Part shown: positions 41,427 through 49,716 of the stretch, in pieces
How the letters are laid out: every line of letters begins with the position of its first letter
Position numbering within the stretch: the first letter of the stretch is position 1
Assembly: GCF_004364935.1 (NCBI RefSeq)
Contig: NZ_SOBT01000008.1
Coordinates: forward strand, 1,987,534 to 2,051,533
DNA length: 64,000 nt
Origin: Panacagrimonas perspica
GTDB lineage: Bacteria > Pseudomonadota > Gammaproteobacteria > Nevskiales > Nevskiaceae
Direction: 5' to 3'
Notes under the pieces: generated by a model
Seen by the model: only the letters and a program-made list of their open reading frames with translations
Told to the model about the DNA's origin: nothing
The model's database searches: none
Position numbers and translations under genes: made by a program

Positions 41427-42113
41427 TCAACACCCTCGAGGGGGAATCCCATGCTCGCGAGGGAGGACCCTCGACGTGCGCGGCTGCGACGAGCCGCCGG
41501 AGGTTCGAGCCGCCGGCCTCGCGGCCGCGACACCCCACGCGATGGCGTCCTCGAGACGATCGTTCCCCCAGAACAGCTCGCGGCCGTCGACGACGAAGAA
41601 CGGCGCGCCGAACACGCCCAGACCGATCGCCTCCTCGGTCTGGGCACGCAGCGCGTCCTTGGCGGCCGGATCATCGATGCGCGGGAGAATCGGCGCCGGG
41701 TCCTGGTTCGCAGTCTCCAGACAGCGTTCCAGCGTGCCGCGCAACGCGATGTCCCGATCCTCCGCGAAGTTCGCGCGGTACACGGCGCGCACGAATGCGG
41801 GCAGCCAGGGTTCGGCCGAAAAATGGCAGGCGATGCGCGCGGCCAAAAGGCCGTTGCGCGGGAAGGTCGTGGGACGGGTGAAGGGAATCTGCAGCGAGGC
41901 GCACAGACGCTCGAGATCACGCCACATGTAGCGGCCCTTGGCGGGCTGCAGGTTGAACGGCGAATCGTTCCAGCCGAGCTCCTTGAAGATCGGGCCCAGC
42001 AGGAACGGCCGCCAACGCGCGCTCACCCCATGGCGCGCGGCCACGTCCTCGACCCGCATCGCGGCCGGATAGGAGTGGGTGCTGGCAAATTCGAACCAGA
42101 AGTCGACCGTCAT
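41427..42113 (-). CDS. 2-hydroxychromene-2-carboxylate isomerase-like protein (DsbA/GST-kappa fold)
   Basis: A 228-residue DsbA-like protein of the HCCA isomerase/GST-kappa group. WFEFASTHSY near the N-terminus holds the Ser11 equivalent of the glutathione-activating Ser, and the C-terminus has GVFGAPFFVVDGRELFWGNDRLEDA, cited as GVFGAPFFVV and FWGNDRLED. HCCA isomerases act in naphthalene and aromatic degradation, but most relatives are unassigned glutathione-dependent enzymes. It carries about 25 residues past the usual end, which may be a stop-codon shift. It diverges from the RND gene. Confidence 0.85.
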   Translation of the reverse strand: MTVDFWFEFASTHSYPAAMRVEDVAARHGVSARWRPFLLGPIFKELGWNDSPFNLQPAKGRYMWRDLERLCASLQIPFTRPTTFPRNGLLAARIACHFSAEPWLPAFVRAVYRANFAEDRDIALRGTLERCLETANQDPAPILPRIDDPAAKDALRAQTEEAIGLGVFGAPFFVVDGRELFWGNDRLEDAIAWGVAAARPAARTSGGSSQPRTSRVLPREHGIPPRGC

Positions 42114-42330
42114 CGAGCCCTCGTCACCCAACGCATCGGATCGAAGTCTAAGCAGGGGCGACCCCAGCCGTCCTGCAGGACGCAAGGGGCGTCCAGGAAC
42201 CGGAGCTGGGCGCGCGCCGTCACCGAACTCTCCCCCGCCTGCCGCTGTCCTGACATCGTCCGCGCATAATCCTTCGATCGATTGGCGCCCATTGCGGTCC
42301 CGCCAGTAACCCAAGAAGGAGCGTCGCTGC

Positions 42331-45300
42331 GTGTGGCTGTCTGATCTTTCGGTGAAACGGCCGGTGCTCGCCACCGTGCTCAACCTGCTGCTGGTGGTCT
42401 TCGGCATCGTCTCGCTGCTGAGCATCTCGGTGCGCGAGTACCCGGACATCGATCCGCCGATCGTGTCGGTCAGCACCAGCTACGCCGGCGCCTCCGCAGC
42501 GGTGATCGAGACCCAGATCACGCAGATCATCGAGGACCAGATCGCCGGCATCGAGGGCATCAAGCGGCTGACCTCGTCGTCGCGCGATGCGCGGTCCAAC
42601 ATCACCGTCGAGTTCCAGCTCTCGCGGAACATCGACGACGCCGCCAACGACGTGCGCGATCGCGTGTCGCGCGTGCTCGGCGACCTGCCCGACCAGGCCG
42701 ACCCGCCGGAAGTCACCAAGGCCGACGCGGATGCCTCGGCAATCATGTTCTTCGTGCTGTCGTCGCCCCATCTCAACCGGCTGCAGCTCACCGACTATGC
42801 CGAGCGCTATCTGGTGGATCGCTTCGCGGTGCTCGACGGCGTCTCGCGCGTGTCCTTCGGCGGCGACCAGCGCTACGCCATGCGCATCTGGCTGGACCGC
42901 GCGCGCCTGGCCGCGCGCAGCCTGACGGCGGCGGACGTCGAGAGCGCCATCGCCGGGCAGAACGTGGAGCGTCCCGCCGGACTGATCGAATCCAGCGAGC
43001 GCGAGTACACGCTGCGCACCGAGCGCCAGTACACGACGCCCGAAGCCTTCGGCGCGATGGTGGTCGCAACCGGGGCCAACGGCTTCCCGGTCCGCGTGCG
43101 CGATGTCGCACGCGTGGAGCTGGGCGCGGAGAACCCGCGCACCGCGTTTCGTGCGAACGGCGTCGAGACGCTGGGCATCGGCATCATCAAGACCTCGAGC
43201 GCCAACACGCTGGAAGTGGCGCGCGGCGCGCGCGCGATGGCCGAACAGATCCGCGCCGATCTGCCAGAAGGCATGACGCTGGATCTGAATTTCGACACCT
43301 CGGAGTTCATCGAGGCGGCGCTGCACGAAGTGGAAGTGACGCTGGCCTACGCGGCGCTGTTCGTCATCGCGGTGATCTACCTGTTCCTGGGCAGTGCGCG
43401 CGCCACGCTGATCCCGGCGCTGACGGTGCCGATCTCGCTGGTGGCGTCCTTCATCTTCCTGTCGGCCTTCGGCTTCTCGATCAACATCCTGACCTTGCTG
43501 GCGCTGGTGCTGGCGATCGGCCTGGTCGTCGACGACGCCATCGTCATGGTGGAGAACATCCATCGCCGCCTCGAACTCGGCGAGCCGCCGCTGCTGGCCG
43601 CCTACCGCGGCGCGCGCGAAGTCGGCATGGCGATCATCGCGACCACGGCGGTGCTGATGGCGGTGTTCACGCCGCTGGCCCTGCTCGAAGGCAACGTCGG
43701 GCGCCTGTTCAGTGAGTTCGCGCTCGCGCTCGCGGCCTCGGTGGGCTGTTCGGGCGTGATCGCGCTGACCTTGTCGCCGGTGCTGTCGGTCTGGCTGCTG
43801 CGTGCGCATCAGGACCGCGGCGCGTTCTTCACGCGTTTCGACGCGATGTTCGACCGCTTCACCGAGGCCTACCTGCGCCTGCTGCATCACTTCGTCGCCA
43901 AGCCGCTGCTGTCGGCGGTCGCGCTCGCCGGCCTGCTCGGCGCGATCGTCGCGCTGTTCCTGCTGATCCCGAAGGAATTCGCACCGCAGGAAGACCGCGG
44001 CATCCTGCAGGTGAACGTCACGGCGCCCGAGGGCGCGAGCTTCGCCTACACGGCCGGCGTGATGGAGCAGGTCGAAAAGCCGCTGCTCGATCAACTCAAC
44101 CAGGGCGAGATCTCGCGCGTGCTGTTCCGCCTGCCCGGCTTCGGCGGCGCCACCCAGGTCAACACGGGTTCGGTGGGCGTCACGCTCTCCGGCTGGAAGG
44201 AACGCGAGCGCAATTCCACCGAGATCTCCAACGACATCACGCGCTCGCTGGCCGACGTCACCGGGGCACGCGTGGTGGTCACGCAGCGCGGCGCCTTCGG
44301 CAGCCGCGGCGGGCAGCCGGTGCAGATCGTCATGGGCGGACCGAGCTACGAGGAGCTGGCCGGGTGGCGCGACCGCGTGCTGGCCCGCGTCGAGAAGGAG
44401 CTTCCGAAGCTGGTGAAGGTGGACACCGACTACAAGGAGACCAAGCCGCAGTTCCAGCTCGACATCGACGTGGGTCGTGCCGGCGACCTGGGCGTGCGCG
44501 TGGGCGACATCGCGCAGGCCATCGAGTCGATCTTCGGAGAGCGTCGCGTGACGCGCTACCAGGATCGCGGCGAGGAATACGAAGTGATGCTGCAGGCGCC
44601 TGCCGAGGATCGCACCGATCCGGCCGCGCTCGGAGAGGTCTACGTGCGCGCGCAGTCGGGCTCGCTGGTGCCGCTGTCCAACCTCGTGCGACTGCGCGAC
44701 GACGCGGCAGCGGCCACATACAACCGCGTCGATCGGCTGCGCTCGATCACGATCTCCGCGAACCTCGCGCCCGGCTACACGCTGGGCATCGCGCTGGCGG
44801 CGCTCGAGCGCATCGTGCGCGAGGAAAGCGGCGGGCAGGCGCGCATCGCGTACGCCGGCGATTCGCGGGAGTTCAAGGAATCCAGCACCGCGCTGTACTT
44901 CACGTTCGCGATGGCGCTGGTGATCGTCTACCTCGTGCTCTGCGCGCAGTTCGAGAGCTTCATCCACCCGGTCGTGATCCTGACGACGGTGCCGCTGGCC
45001 CTGTTCGGCGCACTGATCGCGCTATGGCCGCTGGGCATGACGCTCAACGTGTATTCGCAGATCGGCATCGTGATGCTGGTGGGCCTTGCGGCGAAGAACG
45101 GCATCCTGATCGTGGAATTCGCCAACCAGCGGCGTGACCAGGGCTTGAGCTTCGACGACGCGCTGATCGATGCCGCGCGCATCCGCCTGCGCCCGATCCT
45201 GATGACGTCAATCGCCACGATCGCGGGCGCGATCCCGCTGATCATGACCAGCGGCGCGGGTTACGAAGCGCGCCGGATTTTGGGCGTCGTCATCGCGTTC

Positions 45301-45453
45301 GGCGTGGCGTTCTCGACGGTGTTCACCTTGTTCATGGTGCCGGCGTTCTATTCGGCGCTGTGCCGCAAGACCGGCTCGCCGGGGCGGCATGCCGCGAAGC
45401 TTGCGCAGGAAGATCAGCTCGTCGCGCCGACGGACGAAGTCGCCGCGAAGTAG
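42331..45453 (+). CDS. RND-type efflux transporter (HAE1 family inner-membrane pump)
   Basis: A 1040-residue RND transporter of the multidrug (HAE1) type. Twelve membrane segments are expected. VKRPVLATVLNLLLVVFGIVS is TM1. TM4 carries the proton-relay pair Asp401-Asp402 in GLVVDDAIVMVEN. NGILIVEFANQ in TM10 has the Lys relay just before it (AAKNG). GTG 42331 is the start. No membrane-fusion protein or outer-membrane channel gene lies next to it in this window, so partners must come from elsewhere. Substrates are unknown. Confidence 0.93.
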   Translation: MWLSDLSVKRPVLATVLNLLLVVFGIVSLLSISVREYPDIDPPIVSVSTSYAGASAAVIETQITQIIEDQIAGIEGIKRLTSSSRDARSNITVEFQLSRNIDDAANDVRDRVSRVLGDLPDQADPPEVTKADADASAIMFFVLSSPHLNRLQLTDYAERYLVDRFAVLDGVSRVSFGGDQRYAMRIWLDRARLAARSLTAADVESAIAGQNVERPAGLIESSEREYTLRTERQYTTPEAFGAMVVATGANGFPVRVRDVARVELGAENPRTAFRANGVETLGIGIIKTSSANTLEVARGARAMAEQIRADLPEGMTLDLNFDTSEFIEAALHEVEVTLAYAALFVIAVIYLFLGSARATLIPALTVPISLVASFIFLSAFGFSINILTLLALVLAIGLVVDDAIVMVENIHRRLELGEPPLLAAYRGAREVGMAIIATTAVLMAVFTPLALLEGNVGRLFSEFALALAASVGCSGVIALTLSPVLSVWLLRAHQDRGAFFTRFDAMFDRFTEAYLRLLHHFVAKPLLSAVALAGLLGAIVALFLLIPKEFAPQEDRGILQVNVTAPEGASFAYTAGVMEQVEKPLLDQLNQGEISRVLFRLPGFGGATQVNTGSVGVTLSGWKERERNSTEISNDITRSLADVTGARVVVTQRGAFGSRGGQPVQIVMGGPSYEELAGWRDRVLARVEKELPKLVKVDTDYKETKPQFQLDIDVGRAGDLGVRVGDIAQAIESIFGERRVTRYQDRGEEYEVMLQAPAEDRTDPAALGEVYVRAQSGSLVPLSNLVRLRDDAAAATYNRVDRLRSITISANLAPGYTLGIALAALERIVREESGGQARIAYAGDSREFKESSTALYFTFAMALVIVYLVLCAQFESFIHPVVILTTVPLALFGALIALWPLGMTLNVYSQIGIVMLVGLAAKNGILIVEFANQRRDQGLSFDDALIDAARIRLRPILMTSIATIAGAIPLIMTSGAGYEARRILGVVIAFGVAFSTVFTLFMVPAFYSALCRKTGSPGRHAAKLAQEDQLVAPTDEVAAK

Positions 45454-45456
45454 GCC

Positions 45457-45539
45457 GTAGCCCGGGCTTCGCCCGGGGTTCCTGCTCGGAGATTTCCTCG
45501 CGTTGATGGAGGAACCCCGGGTTTCACCCGGGCTACGGG
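45457..45539 (+). repeat. GTAGCCCGG REP pair, copy 4
   Basis: GTAGCCCGGGCTTCGCCCGGG and the inverted CCCCGGGTTTCACCCGGGCTAC (arms quoted in part). Its spacer (CTCGGAGATTTCCTCG...) recurs in copy 5, 180 bp further on, so the two are duplicates. It begins 3 bp after the RND stop. Confidence 0.9.
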
Positions 45540-45558
45540 CTGCCACAAGATCGGCGCC

Positions 45559-45630
45559 TCACGCGCTTCGGCAACATTCGACTTCGCGCAGATTTTCCGG
45601 CGACGCACGATCCGGATACCGCGCGCGGAA
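45559..45630 (-). pseudogene. Fossil duplicate of the anti-sigma-like gene's 3' end
   Basis: On the minus strand 45630-45559 reads FRARYPDRASPENLREVECC and three more residues before TGA. The intact gene next door ends FRSRYPDYVLPKDLRELQTP and stops. The fossil lies between REP copies 4 and 5, just as the real 3' end lies beyond copy 5. A unit of 'gene 3' end + REP' was thus duplicated and has since decayed. Confidence 0.7.
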
Positions 45631-45640
45631 ATAAGCCCCC

Positions 45641-45740
45641 GTAGCCCGGATGAAACCCGGGATCCCGGCTCGGAGAAGGAACAAGCCTCGGAGATTTCCT
45701 CGTGTTGATGGAGGAACCCCGGGCTTCGCCCGGGCTACGG
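45641..45740 (+). repeat. GTAGCCCGG REP pair, copy 5
   Basis: GTAGCCCGGATGAAACCCGGG and the inverted CCCGGGCTTCGCCCGGGCTAC. The CTA at 45735-45737 is, on the minus strand, the TAG stop of the anti-sigma-like gene. Confidence 0.9.
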
Positions 45741-46883
45741 GGTTTGAAGTTCGCGCAGATCCTTGGGCAACACGTAGTCCGGATACCGCGAGCGGAAACT
45801 GTCGAGCAGCTTCTTCGCGGCCGCGATGTCGCCGCCATCCCGCAGCTCGCGGATCCGCCGGATCCAGTCCTCGGGAGGCGCGGGCGCGAAGCTGTCCGCG
45901 GCTTCCGCCTCGGGCTGCGAAGACTTCGCGGCTGGCGCCATGACCGGCGCACTCGACGTCGCCGCTCGCGGCGCCAGGGCGCCGGCGGCGGCGCCGTCTT
46001 CCTCGGAGGCGGCACCGGATCGCCCGCCCGCCATCGATCCGACCGAATCGCGGGACCGCTTCATGTCCTTCGCTTCATCGCGCGGCGCCTGTTCGACGCG
46101 GTCATCGAGCGCGCGATCGGCGGCGGCTCCGAACGGCACAGCCCGCTGGGCGCCCGGCGATGGGCCCGTGACCGGCGCGGGAGGCGGCGGTGGCGCAGCC
46201 GCAGCCGCAGCGGGCGGCTCCGGCACGAACCCGTACGAACTCGCCGACGCCGCCGGCTCGGGCATCGGCGCTTCAGGCTTGGCCGGCTCCAGCCTCGGGG
46301 CCGCGGCCTTCGGGGCGGCGGCGCCGGCCGACAAGGCCTCGTTCGCCGTCCTGTTCGAAACCGACTCCTTGGCTTTGCGCGGCTCGTCCGATGACGACGA
46401 CTTTTCTTCTCGACGGGCGGCAACCGCGTCGGCACGGCGTTCGGCCTCGGCTTCCACCGGCTCCGCCGGAGCGGCCAGCTCCGCCACCGCAGGCGACTCC
46501 GACACGACCGGCCCCGCCTCCTTCTTGGCCTCGACGACCGCAGGCGACACGCCCTCTTCCAGCGCCTGCGCCTTCATGCGATCCAGATCGGACGACTCGG
46601 CCGGCGCCATCTGCTCGCGCGTCCCGGGATCGCGCCAGATGTTCAGCAGCACGCCCAGCGACAGCGCGAGCGTCGCCGCCACGGCGACCGGCTGGAACCA
46701 GCGCGGCCGGCGTGCACGCGGCGTGCGCACGGCTTCGCGCGCGGCGCCGAGGATCAGCGCATCGAGTTCGGGCGGCGCGGTGTCTTGCCCGGAGGCCTCG
46801 CGATAGGCCTTGCCCACCGGGTGGCGGCCGGCGAGGAAATCCTCCAGCTCGCGATCGTCCGGCATCTTGCGGTCAGAGGACAT
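45735..46883 (-). CDS. Putative anti-sigma factor (single-pass membrane protein)
   Basis: A 382-residue protein with about 60 cytoplasmic N-terminal residues (PDDRELEDFLAGRHPVGKAY), one membrane segment at about 63-83 (FQPVAVAATLALSLGVLL) and a long low-complexity Ala/Pro/Glu-rich periplasmic part. It ends in a helical DWIRRIRELRDGGDIAAAKK segment. The layout, and the 11-bp overlap with the ECF sigma gene before it, suggest it tethers that sigma factor. The zinc HxxxCxxC motif of classical ZAS anti-sigmas is absent. Its stop codon comes from a REP. Confidence 0.7.
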   Translation of the reverse strand: MSSDRKMPDDRELEDFLAGRHPVGKAYREASGQDTAPPELDALILGAAREAVRTPRARRPRWFQPVAVAATLALSLGVLLNIWRDPGTREQMAPAESSDLDRMKAQALEEGVSPAVVEAKKEAGPVVSESPAVAELAAPAEPVEAEAERRADAVAARREEKSSSSDEPRKAKESVSNRTANEALSAGAAAPKAAAPRLEPAKPEAPMPEPAASASSYGFVPEPPAAAAAAPPPPPAPVTGPSPGAQRAVPFGAAADRALDDRVEQAPRDEAKDMKRSRDSVGSMAGGRSGAASEEDGAAAGALAPRAATSSAPVMAPAAKSSQPEAEAADSFAPAPPEDWIRRIRELRDGGDIAAAKKLLDSFRSRYPDYVLPKDLRELQTP

Positions 46884-47391
46884 CGCTGAGCTCCTGGCGC
46901 AGCTTGGCCAGCGCGTAACGCAGGCGGCTCTTGACGGTCTCGCGCCCGACGCCGGTGGCGGTGCCGATCTCCTCGAGGCTCATGCCGCCCTCCTCCTTGA
47001 GCAGGAAGGCCTCGCGCTGCTCGATCGGCAGGCCTTGCACGGCGACCAGCACGCGCCGCAGCCGCTGCGCCCCGGAGACCGCGGCCTCGGGCTGCTCGTG
47101 TTCCGGCGCGGCGACAGGCAGTTCGTCATCGATCGGGTCGGTGGGCAGGCGGGCGAGGCGGTACTCGTCGATGAGGCGGTTGTGCGCGAGGCGATACAGC
47201 CAGGTCGTGAACTTGGCCCGGGGTTCCCAGGCCGCGGCGGACTTGACCACCGACATCCAGACTTCCTGGAACAGCTCGGATGCCCGCTCGCGATTCGAGC
47301 ACCCGCGCAGCAGATAACGGAAAACGGGGTCGCGGTGCCTTCGATACAAAGTCTCGAAGGCAGCCGCGTCCCCGCGCTGGTAGCGCTGCAT
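46873..47391 (-). CDS. ECF-family RNA polymerase sigma factor
   Basis: A 172-residue ECF sigma factor. Region 2 is FETLYRRHRDPVFRYLLR...ELFQEVWMSVV and FTTWLYRLAHNRLIDEYR; region 4 is LPIEQREAFLLKEEGGMSLEEI with GVGRETVKSRLRYALAKLR (parts quoted). From ATG 47391 region 2 begins almost at once. The conserved prefix ISDEAL lies just upstream in frame, so translation might begin at the ATT 18 bp earlier, a rare start. It lies between the vWA lipoprotein and anti-sigma genes and overlaps the latter. Confidence 0.92.
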   Translation of the reverse strand: MQRYQRGDAAAFETLYRRHRDPVFRYLLRGCSNRERASELFQEVWMSVVKSAAAWEPRAKFTTWLYRLAHNRLIDEYRLARLPTDPIDDELPVAAPEHEQPEAAVSGAQRLRRVLVAVQGLPIEQREAFLLKEEGGMSLEEIGTATGVGRETVKSRLRYALAKLRQELSDVL

Positions 47392-47477
47392 GAGGGCTTC
47401 GTCGGAAATTTCATGGCGGCCTTCATCGAGGACCGCTTCCGGCGCCGCAATCGTTGCAGGACCTGCTTCCAGTCGAA

Positions 47478-49418
47478 CTATCCCCCGATCTGCGCTCCCT
47501 CGCCCTTGGCCTGACCGGACAAGGTGCCCGCGAGCTTCACGAGCTGGCGGAACCCGGCGCGATCGCCGTAGGGGTCATCGCCCACGTTGCGGGCCAGGCG
47601 CTCGATCGAAGTGTAGTCGAAGCCCTTCATGTGAACGCCGCCCGAGAGCAGCTGCCCGAAGGCCGCCACCGAGGCCGAAAGCCGCAGCGCATCGGAGGCC
47701 TGCGCGACGTCGGTCTTGATCTCGGACTTCAGCAGCGGACGCTCGATCAGACGGCTCGTCGCGTTGGTGCCGTCGTCCGGCCGCTTGTAGCGCAGGCGCA
47801 GGTGCGCCAGCTCGCCACCGCGGTTCTCGATCTTGTGCGAGGGCGCGTAACGCAGCGGCTGCACGCTCTCGCCGCCGCTGCCGGTCAGCGCGATCTCGTA
47901 CAGCGCGGTGACGGTGTGACCAGCACCGATGTCGCCGGCATCGACCGCGTCGTTGTTGAAGTCTTCGCGGGCGAGCATGCGGTTCTCGTAACCGATCAGG
48001 CGGTACTCGGCGACCTGCGCCGGGTTGAACTCGATCTGGATCTTCACGTCGCGCGCGATCGTCGTCAGCGTGGCGTCGCGCTGGCGCACCAGCACCTTGT
48101 GCGCTTCCTGCACCGAGTCGATGTAGGCGTTGTTGCCGTCGCCGACGTCGGCGAGCTGCTCCATCAGGTGATCGTTGTAGTTGCCCTGGCCGAAGCCGAG
48201 CGTCGTCAGCGCGATGCCGCTCTTGCGCTCGTTCTTGACGATGTCGAGCAGGCTCTCGAAACGCGTGACGCCGACGTTGAAGTCGCCGTCGGTGGCGAGC
48301 AGCACGCGGTTCACGCCGCCTTCGATCCAGCCCTTGCGAGCCATCGCGTAAGCGAGCTGTATGCCTTCGCCGCCGTTGGTGGAACCGCCGGCGGACAGGC
48401 GATCCAGCGCGGCCGAGATCTTCGCGCGCTCGTTGCCCGGCGTGGGTTCGAGCACGACGCCCGAGGCGCCGGCGTAGACCACCAGGCTGATGCGGTCCTT
48501 CGAGGTCAGTTCGCCGAGCAGCATCTTGAGCGCCGACTTCACCAGCGGCAGCTTGTCCGGATCTTCCATCGACCCCGACACGTCGACGAGAAACACCAGG
48601 TTGGTGCCGACCGGCTTGGTCTCCGGCTTCCAGCCCTGGATGCCGACGTGCAGCAGGTGCGTCTTGGCGTTCCACGGCGTCGGCGCGATCTCGGTGGTCA
48701 CCGAGAACGGCTGGCCACGTTCCTGCGGCACCTTGTAGGCGTAGTCGAAATTGTTGATCAGCTCCTCGACGCGCACCGCGTCCTGCGGCGGCAGCTGGCC
48801 CTGCGTGAGATACCGGCGCACGTTGGCGTAGCTGCTGGTGTCGACGTCGACGCTGAACGTCGACACCGGGTGCTCGATCGAGCGCTGGATCGGATTGGGA
48901 TCGATGACGGCGTAGTTCTCGCGGTTCTCGTCCTTGGGCACCAGGCCCGGCGCCGGCGGCGGCGCGGGCGCGATCAGCACGCGGTTGGCGACGGCGCCCT
49001 GCGCGATGGCGCCCGTCACGGCCGGCTTCGCGACGCCGAATTCCGCCAGGCGCTTGGTCTCCTTGGCCGACTTCTCGTACGGCGCGACGCTGACGGGCGC
49101 GGCGGCCGACGCACGACCGTCGCTGACGACTTCGTCTGTGGAGGACGGCGCGCTCCGCGGCTCGGCCTTGGGCGGTTCGGCCTTGAGCTTGTCCCCGGGC
49201 TGCGACGCGGCCTCGGCTTCGCGCGGCGACACGCTGTCGTCACGCTCGATCAATGCGCGGCGAGTTGCATCCGCAGCGGCTAGTTCAGGCGTCGTGGCGG
49301 TGACGGGGCCGCCGGACTCGCCCGGGACGGGCTCCTGGCGCGACGAGGTCTGGCTGCACGCGGCGAGCGCCGCGGCGGCGCCGAGAACGAGACCGGGAAG
49401 AAGGGCTGGGTTGCGCAT
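47478..49418 (-). CDS. vWA-domain lipoprotein (YfbK family)
   Basis: A 646-residue lipoprotein with signal peptide and lipobox LAAC (Cys21). A disordered Pro/Ala/Glu-rich region (about 25-165) is followed by the YfbK N-terminal domain (STFSVDVDTSSYANVRRYL, about 186-204). Then comes a von Willebrand A domain with a complete MIDAS start, D279-x-S281-x-S283, and LLATDGDFNVGV. A C-terminal DUF3520-like part ends the protein. It is probably an envelope adhesion or scaffold protein that binds a divalent metal. It lies 87 bp upstream of the ECF sigma gene on the same strand, so it may sense or be part of the sigma circuit. Confidence 0.9.
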   Translation of the reverse strand: MRNPALLPGLVLGAAAALAACSQTSSRQEPVPGESGGPVTATTPELAAADATRRALIERDDSVSPREAEAASQPGDKLKAEPPKAEPRSAPSSTDEVVSDGRASAAAPVSVAPYEKSAKETKRLAEFGVAKPAVTGAIAQGAVANRVLIAPAPPPAPGLVPKDENRENYAVIDPNPIQRSIEHPVSTFSVDVDTSSYANVRRYLTQGQLPPQDAVRVEELINNFDYAYKVPQERGQPFSVTTEIAPTPWNAKTHLLHVGIQGWKPETKPVGTNLVFLVDVSGSMEDPDKLPLVKSALKMLLGELTSKDRISLVVYAGASGVVLEPTPGNERAKISAALDRLSAGGSTNGGEGIQLAYAMARKGWIEGGVNRVLLATDGDFNVGVTRFESLLDIVKNERKSGIALTTLGFGQGNYNDHLMEQLADVGDGNNAYIDSVQEAHKVLVRQRDATLTTIARDVKIQIEFNPAQVAEYRLIGYENRMLAREDFNNDAVDAGDIGAGHTVTALYEIALTGSGGESVQPLRYAPSHKIENRGGELAHLRLRYKRPDDGTNATSRLIERPLLKSEIKTDVAQASDALRLSASVAAFGQLLSGGVHMKGFDYTSIERLARNVGDDPYGDRAGFRQLVKLAGTLSGQAKGEGAQIGG

Positions 49419-49530
49419 CGAATCACTCCGTTGGGGTTGGTGTCGATGTAAACGGGGGCGCTCCGGGTCCGGGGTTAAGCGTGCGGAAACTTTTACCTGC
49501 GATCGTTGGCGCGGACGGGGCCCCGGCCCC

Positions 49531-49552
49531 GTAGCCCGGACGAAATCCGGGG
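49531..49552 (+). repeat. GTAGCCCGG REP, single arm, copy 6
   Basis: GTAGCCCGGACGAAATCCGG is a solitary half-element with no inverted partner. It lies in the 298-bp divergent gap between the vWA gene and the tandem-domain protein, which otherwise holds nothing I can name. Confidence 0.8.
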
Positions 49553-49716
49553 CATCTCTGCATCACGATCTAGCCGCCGTACCCGCGTCCGTATTGATCT
49601 GGCTCAATTCGTCGGAGCGCAGGATGGTGGCATGCTCGCTTCAACGGCCGGTCGAAAGCGACCGACCGTTCCCCCGCATCCCTCACCTGATTCATGTTTC
49701 CGTCACGGAGCTTGCA

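Noticed and set aside
42220-44967. A 915-codon open frame on the minus strand
   Set aside because: It is antisense to the RND pump. Its composition (runs of His, Gln, Arg, Asp and Val) is what a complementary frame of GC-rich coding DNA gives, and it has no domain signature.
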